This document shows, in pieces, positions 43,578 through 48,065 of a stretch of DNA of 48,065 bases. The DNA is from Castellaniella sp041675725 (GTDB taxonomy: Bacteria; Pseudomonadota; Gammaproteobacteria; Burkholderiales; Burkholderiaceae_B), in the NCBI RefSeq assembly GCF_041675725.1, contig NZ_JBAYTI010000021.1, positions 1-48,065 of the forward strand, written 5' to 3'. The notes below the pieces were generated by a model. That model saw nothing but the letters and a program-made list of their open reading frames with translations, made no database searches and was not told the DNA's origin. Made by a program: the position numbers and the translations under genes. Position 1 is the stretch's first letter, and each line of letters starts with the position of its first letter.

Positions 43578-43579
43578 CC

Positions 43580-44128
43580 ATGGCCGCATCGCACCCCGAC
43601 CGCGCAGGGCACGTTGCGCCTGCTTTGCACGCCTTCATCGGCGTGGGCGGCAACCTGGGAGACCCCATCCGCGCCGTACACCAGGCGGCGGACACTTTAA
43701 GCCAGCACCCCCAGGTGCGGGCCTTGCGCCTGTCGCCCCTGTACATCACGGCCCCCGTGGACAGCACGGGCCCCGCCTACGTCAATGCGGTCATGCGCAT
43801 CGAGACCACGCTGATGCCGCACGCGCTGCTGGCCGTGCTGCAGCAGATCGAGCAGGCCCATGGCCGCACTCGCCCCTGGCGCAATGCACCGCGTACGCTG
43901 GACCTGGACCTGCTCTGGTACGACGGCCGCCACATCCACACGCCGGATCTGATCGTGCCCCATCCCCGCATGCACCAGCGCGCATTCGTGTTGCAGCCGC
44001 TGCAGGATCTGGCACCGGACCTGACGCTGCCCCAAGGCCCGCTGGCCGCATTGCTGGCCCAGTGTCGAGACCAGAAGATCGACCGGCTGGCCGCCCCGAA
44101 CGACACCCAAGATCCTGAATTTTCATGA
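43580..44128 (+). CDS. folK: 2-amino-4-hydroxy-6-hydroxymethyldihydropteridine pyrophosphokinase FolK
   Basis: This 182-residue HPPK has FIGVGGNLGDPIRAVHQA, LSPLYITAPVDSTGPAYVNA, the signature RPWRNAPRTLDLDLLWYDG and IVPHPRMHQRAFVLQPLQDL. It transfers pyrophosphate from ATP to the pterin in folate synthesis. It starts 2 bases after pcnB, and its stop overlaps the DHFR start (ATGA). Two successive folate-pathway genes are thus translationally coupled. Confidence 0.92.
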   Translation: MAASHPDRAGHVAPALHAFIGVGGNLGDPIRAVHQAADTLSQHPQVRALRLSPLYITAPVDSTGPAYVNAVMRIETTLMPHALLAVLQQIEQAHGRTRPWRNAPRTLDLDLLWYDGRHIHTPDLIVPHPRMHQRAFVLQPLQDLAPDLTLPQGPLAALLAQCRDQKIDRLAAPNDTQDPEFS

Positions 44129-45987
44129 GCGCATCCCGTTTTCCACACATCCGGCTCGTCGTAGCGTACGATCAGGACCGCGGCATCGGCCTGCAGGGCG
44201 GCATGCCGTGGCACCTGCCGGGCGACTTGGCGCACTTCAAGCACAGTACCCTCGGACACCCGATCATCATGGGCCGCAAGACATGGCTAAGCCTGGGCCG
44301 CCCGCTGCCTGGGCGCCGCAACCTCGTACTGAGCCGGGATCCTGATTTCCGGGCCGCCGGTGCCGAATGCCATGCGTCGCTGGATGCAGCCCTGGCACAT
44401 TGCGCGGGCGAAAGTCGCGTGGCCATCATCGGCGGCGAGGGTGTCTTTCGCCTGGCCCTGGCATTGGCCGATGAAATCATCGCAACCGAAATCCACGCCC
44501 GCTATCCCGCAGACACTTGGTTTCCCGCGCTGCCCGACGGCACCTGGGAAGAGATCGAGCGCCGGCCTCAGGCGGTCAGCGACAGCCCGCGCTATGACTT
44601 TGTGATTTACCGCAGAGTGACGCAAAATAAGACTTCCCACCTATCCAACGAGACTGAAATGCCCAGCGATCCCCACGCCCTGCCCGACCTGTCCAACCTG
44701 TGGATGCCTTTCACGGCCAACCGACAGTTCAAATCACACCCCCGCCTGCTGGTCGGCGCCCAGGGCATGTACTACACCGCCCGTGACGGCCACCGCGTAC
44801 TCGATGGCACCGCAGGGCTGTGGTGCGTCAATGCGGGCCACGCGCGCCCCGAAATCATCGAAGCCCTGTCGCGACAGGCGGGGCGTCTCGACTATGCGCC
44901 CAGTTTCCAGATCGGCCACGAAGATTCCTTCCGGGCCGCCACCCAAGTGGCGGCCCTGATGCCCGATGGCCTGGACCGCATCTTCTTCACCAACTCGGGC
45001 TCCGAATCAGTGGACACCGCACTGAAAATCGCCCTGGCCTATCACCGCGCCCGGGGGGAAGGCCAGCGCACCCGCTTCATCGGGCGTGAGCGCGGCTACC
45101 ATGGGGTCGGTTTCGGCGGTATTTCCGTGGGGGGTATTTCACCCAACCGCAAGACGTTTTCCGGCGTGCTGATGCCAGGGGTGGATCATCTGCCGCACAC
45201 CCATGCACCCGAACACAATGCCTGGTCCCGTGGCCAGCCGGCGTGGGGCGCACACCTGGCCGACGCCCTGGAAAACATCATCGCACTGCACGACGCCTCC
45301 ACCATCGCGGCGGTCATCGTCGAGCCGATGGCGGGGTCCACTGGCGTGCTCATTCCGCCCGTCGGTTATCTCGAACGGCTGCGCGACATCACCGCGCGCC
45401 ACGGCATCCTGCTGATCTTCGACGAGGTGATCACCGCATTCGGGCGCCTGGGCGCGGCGACTGCCAGCGGGCTGTTCGGCGTGACGCCGGATCTGATCAC
45501 CATGGCCAAGGGCATCAGCAACGCGGCTATTCCCGCGGGCGCCGTGGCCGTACAGCGCGGCATCCATGATGCCATCCTGGGGGCCAGCCATACGGGCATT
45601 GAATTTTTCCACGGGTATACATATTCGGCCCATCCGATGGCGACCGCGGCGATGCTGGCCGCGCTGGATGTCTACGAAAAGGACGGCCTGTTCGCACGCG
45701 CCGCCGCACTGGCGCCCCGCTTCGAGGAAGCGGCCCACAGCCTGCAGGGCAAACCGCACGTGATCGACGTACGCAATCTGGGGCTGGTGGCCGGCATCGA
45801 GCTGGCCTCCCGCCCGGACGCCCCGGGTGCGAGGGCGGCCGAGGTCTTCGACCGCTGCTTCGATCGGGGGGTGTTGGTGCGCTATACCGGGGATACCCTG
45901 GCGTTTTCACCACCGCTGATCATCGAAGAGGCGCAGATCGACGAACTGTTCGGCACGGTCGCAGACGTACTGGCCGAAATCGCCTGA
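44125..45987 (+). CDS. folA: Dihydrofolate reductase running in frame into an omega-amino-acid aminotransferase
   Basis: A single frame of 620 codons has two parts. Residues 1-165 are a DHFR: RGIGLQGGMPWHLPGDLAHF, GHPIIMGRKTWLSLGRPLPG and VAIIGGEGVFRLAL, ending at the last DHFR strand YDFVIYRR. Residues from about 185 are a class III aminotransferase. The joint VTQNKTSHLSNETEM is about 15 residues and has no stop. DHFRs normally end within a few residues of this strand, and a +1 shift there would meet TGA directly (agTGAc) and TAA shortly after. Either a true bifunctional fusion exists, or a stop was lost or a base miscalled. DHFR reduces dihydrofolate with NADPH; the gene is coupled to folK. 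Confidence 0.8.
   Translation: MSASRFPHIRLVVAYDQDRGIGLQGGMPWHLPGDLAHFKHSTLGHPIIMGRKTWLSLGRPLPGRRNLVLSRDPDFRAAGAECHASLDAALAHCAGESRVAIIGGEGVFRLALALADEIIATEIHARYPADTWFPALPDGTWEEIERRPQAVSDSPRYDFVIYRRVTQNKTSHLSNETEMPSDPHALPDLSNLWMPFTANRQFKSHPRLLVGAQGMYYTARDGHRVLDGTAGLWCVNAGHARPEIIEALSRQAGRLDYAPSFQIGHEDSFRAATQVAALMPDGLDRIFFTNSGSESVDTALKIALAYHRARGEGQRTRFIGRERGYHGVGFGGISVGGISPNRKTFSGVLMPGVDHLPHTHAPEHNAWSRGQPAWGAHLADALENIIALHDASTIAAVIVEPMAGSTGVLIPPVGYLERLRDITARHGILLIFDEVITAFGRLGAATASGLFGVTPDLITMAKGISNAAIPAGAVAVQRGIHDAILGASHTGIEFFHGYTYSAHPMATAAMLAALDVYEKDGLFARAAALAPRFEEAAHSLQGKPHVIDVRNLGLVAGIELASRPDAPGARAAEVFDRCFDRGVLVRYTGDTLAFSPPLIIEEAQIDELFGTVADVLAEIA
44659..45987 (+). CDS. Omega-amino acid-pyruvate aminotransferase (internal start of the folA frame)
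   Basis: This part has 442 residues from the internal ATG at 44659, given separately because the gene is usually independent. It is a class III PLP aminotransferase: LWMPFTANRQFKSHPRLL at the start, TNSGSESVDTALKIALAYHR, ERGYHGVGFGGISVGGI, LIFDEVITAFGRLG with the PLP aspartate, and LITMAKGISNAAIPAG with the Schiff-base lysine. The pattern WMPFTANRQF is that of beta-alanine/omega-amino acid-pyruvate transaminases. A weak CGAG lies about 8 bases before the ATG. It may be translated from this ATG, as a fusion with DHFR, or both. Confidence 0.85.
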   Translation: MPSDPHALPDLSNLWMPFTANRQFKSHPRLLVGAQGMYYTARDGHRVLDGTAGLWCVNAGHARPEIIEALSRQAGRLDYAPSFQIGHEDSFRAATQVAALMPDGLDRIFFTNSGSESVDTALKIALAYHRARGEGQRTRFIGRERGYHGVGFGGISVGGISPNRKTFSGVLMPGVDHLPHTHAPEHNAWSRGQPAWGAHLADALENIIALHDASTIAAVIVEPMAGSTGVLIPPVGYLERLRDITARHGILLIFDEVITAFGRLGAATASGLFGVTPDLITMAKGISNAAIPAGAVAVQRGIHDAILGASHTGIEFFHGYTYSAHPMATAAMLAALDVYEKDGLFARAAALAPRFEEAAHSLQGKPHVIDVRNLGLVAGIELASRPDAPGARAAEVFDRCFDRGVLVRYTGDTLAFSPPLIIEEAQIDELFGTVADVLAEIA

Positions 45988-46023
45988 TTCACACGACACC
46001 ACCCCGGCCACACCCCTAGAAAC

Positions 46024-46043
46024 CCGGCAGGCCCGCCTGCCGG
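46024..46043. repeat. Perfect GC-rich hairpin between aminotransferase and arsB
   Basis: CCGGCAGGC-CC-GCCTGCCGG is a perfect 9-base inverted repeat in the 77-base gap. It lacks a following T run, so it is not a classical terminator; it could act as an mRNA-stabilising hairpin or weak terminator. Confidence 0.45.
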
Positions 46044-46064
46044 ACACGGCACTTCCCGATCCCC

Positions 46065-47372
46065 ATGCCGCTGGCACTGATTATTTTTCTCCTGACCCTG
46101 GTGCTGGTGATCTGGCAACCGCGCGGGCTGGGCATTGGCTACAGCGCTCTGGGCGGGGCCGTGCTCGCCCTGCTGACCGGCGTGGTGCAATGGCCGGACG
46201 TGGCTGTGGTGTGGGGCATCGTCTGGGACGCCACCTTTACTTTTGTGGCCCTGATCGTCATCTCGCTGATCCTCGACGAGGCCGGTTTTTTCTCCTGGGC
46301 GGCACTGCACATCGCCCGCTGGGGCCGTGGCCGGGGCCATCGGCTGTTTCCCCTGGTGATCCTGCTGGGCGCCGTGATTGCCGCCTTCTTTGCCAACGAC
46401 GGGGCCGCGCTGCTGCTCACTCCCATCGTGATCGCCATCTTGCACCGCCTGAAATTTTCCCCATCGGCGACCCTGGTTTTCATCATTGCCACCGGCTTCA
46501 TTGCCGACACGGCCAGCCTGCCGCTGGTGATCTCCAACCTGGTGAATATCGTCAGTGCCAACTTCTTCGGGGTCTCGTTCTCCCGCTACGCGCTGGTGAT
46601 GGCGCCCGTCAATCTGGTATCCGTCATGGCGTCGCTGGTGGTGCTATGGCTGGTGTTCCGCCGTCAAATACCCAGGCAGTACCCTGTGGATGACCTGGAC
46701 CCGCCCGCCAGCGCCATCGTCGATCCGCAGGTATTTCGCGCCGCTTTCCCACTTCTGGCCACGCTGCTGCTGGCCTACTTCGTGCTGGCCCAGTGGCAGC
46801 TGCCATTTTGTCTGGTCGCCGGCAGCGGCGCACTGACGCTGCTGGTCATTGCCGGGCGGGTCGGCCAGGCAGCCCGGCAGCCGATCGTGCCCCTGGGCCG
46901 CATCATCCGCGACGCGCCCTGGCAAATCGTGCTGTTTTCACTGGGCATGTACCTGGTGGTGTATGGCCTGGGGCAAGCCGGGCTGACCCGCTACGGCGCC
47001 GAGGCGCTGGCATGGCTGGGTCGCCAGGGCACGATGACGGCCACCATCGGTACGGGCTTTCTGGCGGCCGTCGTCGCGTCGATCGTGAACAACATGCCCT
47101 CCACGCTCGTGGGTGCCCTGGCCATCGACCAGGCGCAGGTCGCGGACACGACCCGCCAGCTGATGATCTACGCCAACGTGATCGGCAACGACCTCGGCCC
47201 GAAATTCACCCCCATCGGCAGCCTGGCGACCCTGCTGTGGCTACACGTGCTGGCCGGCAAAGGCCACCGGGTCACCTGGGGGCAATACATGAAGATCGGG
47301 CTGATGATCACGCCGCCCGTATTGCTGGCTACGCTTCTGGCCCTGGCGCTCTGGCTGCCCGCAATGCAGTGA
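46065..47372 (+). CDS. arsB: ArsB-type arsenite efflux transporter
   Basis: This 435-residue polytopic membrane protein of the ArsB/NhaD superfamily has about ten to twelve hydrophobic segments. Blocks include FFANDGAALLLTPIVIAIL, GFIADTASLPLVISNLVNIV, ASIVNNMPSTLVGALAI and YANVIGNDLGPKFTPIGSLA, the last being characteristic of ArsB. It exports arsenite/antimonite across the inner membrane. No arsR, arsC or arsA is beside it, so its regulation and role here are open. Its 3' end overlaps the converging tautomerase gene by 44 bases. Confidence 0.9.
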   Translation: MPLALIIFLLTLVLVIWQPRGLGIGYSALGGAVLALLTGVVQWPDVAVVWGIVWDATFTFVALIVISLILDEAGFFSWAALHIARWGRGRGHRLFPLVILLGAVIAAFFANDGAALLLTPIVIAILHRLKFSPSATLVFIIATGFIADTASLPLVISNLVNIVSANFFGVSFSRYALVMAPVNLVSVMASLVVLWLVFRRQIPRQYPVDDLDPPASAIVDPQVFRAAFPLLATLLLAYFVLAQWQLPFCLVAGSGALTLLVIAGRVGQAARQPIVPLGRIIRDAPWQIVLFSLGMYLVVYGLGQAGLTRYGAEALAWLGRQGTMTATIGTGFLAAVVASIVNNMPSTLVGALAIDQAQVADTTRQLMIYANVIGNDLGPKFTPIGSLATLLWLHVLAGKGHRVTWGQYMKIGLMITPPVLLATLLALALWLPAMQ

Positions 47373-47547
47373 TGCTCTGGCCCCCGACCCCCCAGTTGTC
47401 CGTATCGACTTCATCGATCACCACGAACGTGGTTTGCGGATCCTTGCCAAGCACGTCGACCAGCAACTGCGTGGTGCCTTCGATCAGCCGGGCTTTTTGT
47501 TCAGCCGTCACGCCATCGCGCGTGACCCGTATGTTTACATAAGGCAT
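47329..47547 (-). CDS. 4-oxalocrotonate tautomerase family protein
   Basis: This 72-residue protein begins MPYVNIRVTRDGVTAEQK, so Pro-1 after methionine removal is in the catalytic position. It continues with KARLIEGTTQLLVDVLGKDP and FVVIDEVDTDNWGVGGQSI, as in the tautomerase superfamily. GGAGAT precedes the ATG. It is 20 bases after gcvP on the same strand. The substrate is unknown; small homologues are often promiscuous enol-keto tautomerases. Confidence 0.88.
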   Translation of the reverse strand: MPYVNIRVTRDGVTAEQKARLIEGTTQLLVDVLGKDPQTTFVVIDEVDTDNWGVGGQSITALRAARAPGPEA

Positions 47548-47567
47548 GTGGATCTCCTGGTGAATAC

Positions 47568-48065
47568 TCAAGCATACGCCTCGACCGGCGGACAGGCACA
47601 GGTGAGGTTCCGGTCGCCCCAGGCATTGTCCACCCGGGCCACGGGCGGCCAGTACTTGTTCTGCACCAACCCCGGTACGGGATACGCCGCCTGGGCCCGC
47701 GTATAGGGATGATGCCAGTCGTCGGCCAGCAAGGTCACGGCCGGATGCGGGGCATTGACCAGGACATTGTCGTCCAGAGGCTGTTCGCCGCGCTCGACCG
47801 CTTCGATCTCGGCCCGGATGGCGATCATGGCGTCCACGAAGCGGTCGAGTTCGGCCAGACCCTCGGATTCGGTGGGTTCGACCATCAGGGTGCCGGCAAC
47901 CGGAAAGCTCATGGTCGGTGCGTGGAAGCCGTAGTCCATGAGCCGCTTGGCGATGTCTTCGGCGCCGATCCCGCTGCGGTCTTTGATGGGCCGGATGTCG
48001 AGAATGCATTCGTGGGCCACGCGGCCATTGGGCCCGGCATAGAGCAGCGGATAATGCGGCGCAAG
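47568..48065 (-). CDS. gcvP: Glycine dehydrogenase (decarboxylating), C-terminal part
   Basis: The frame is open to the window edge and covers the last 165 residues of the P-protein. Characteristic segments are VAHECILDIRPIK, KRLMDYGFHAPTMSFPVAGT, MVEPTESEGLAELDRFVDAM and the near-terminal HPYTRAQAAYPVPGL followed by KYWPPVARVDNAWGDRNL. It is the PLP enzyme of the glycine cleavage system. The upstream gcvT/gcvH genes would lie beyond the window if present. Confidence 0.93.
   Translation of the reverse strand, partial: LAPHYPLLYAGPNGRVAHECILDIRPIKDRSGIGAEDIAKRLMDYGFHAPTMSFPVAGTLMVEPTESEGLAELDRFVDAMIAIRAEIEAVERGEQPLDDNVLVNAPHPAVTLLADDWHHPYTRAQAAYPVPGLVQNKYWPPVARVDNAWGDRNLTCACPPVEAYA

Overview
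The window is GC-rich DNA with dense, strand-biased operons. It most likely comes from a betaproteobacterium of the order Burkholderiales, probably Alcaligenaceae-like. This is inferred from the housekeeping order tsaE-amiC, mutL-miaA, purM, hda, HAD phosphatase, pcnB, folK and from protein character; no rRNA or tRNA gene is present to confirm it.

Layout. (1) 1-6668: the tail of a LivM-like permease, then a minus-strand operon of a HisC-like aminotransferase, hyuA and hyuB, divergent from a MocR/GntR-type regulator. Direct repeats in the shared promoter are a likely operator. (2) 6708-15036: a 34-codon remnant of an acyl-CoA synthetase marks the edge of a visibly more A/T-rich cassette. The cassette holds a small monooxygenase-like protein, a complete branched-chain-amino-acid-type ABC importer (livKHMGF), a GMC flavoprotein oxidoreductase and an alpha/beta hydrolase. 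All are on the minus strand and divergent from a LysR regulator, with a perfect LysR-type palindrome between. (3) 15031-27916: a tightly packed minus-strand run of twelve catabolic genes. It encodes a CoA transferase, acyl-CoA synthetase, enoyl-CoA hydratase, SDR, acyl-CoA dehydrogenase, two 3-hydroxyacyl-CoA dehydrogenases, quinone-oxidoreductase-like MDR, PRISE-type enone reductase, metallo-beta-lactamase-fold hydrolase, PcaC-like protein and 3-hydroxyisobutyrate-dehydrogenase-like protein. (4) 27951-33850: the control centre, with a PAS-AAA+-Fis sigma-54 activator, an rpoN gene outside its usual chromosomal context, an AMACR-like CoA transferase/racemase and a PcaF/PaaJ-type thiolase. (5) 34007-48065: housekeeping genes (tsaE, amiC, DedA, mutL, miaA, purM, hda, HAD phosphatase, pcnB, folK), then a DHFR that runs in frame into an omega-amino-acid aminotransferase, a lone arsB, a 4-oxalocrotonate tautomerase-like protein and the 3' end of gcvP.

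The most striking structure is in regions 3 and 4. Three near-identical -24/-12 elements of the form TGGCATG-N4-TTGCG lie in front of the twelve-gene operon, in front of the thiolase and in front of rpoN itself. Together with the adjacent activator this looks like a self-contained, possibly self-amplifying sigma-54 regulon. It would control CoA-dependent breakdown of an unidentified carboxylic acid, probably alicyclic or enone-containing, ending in 3-oxoadipyl-CoA-like thiolysis. The substrate cannot be read from the sequence.

The only gene-free stretch over 300 bases is 29654-29959, which holds the divergent promoters of the activator and rpoN. No CRISPR array, insertion sequence, rRNA or tRNA gene was recognised.
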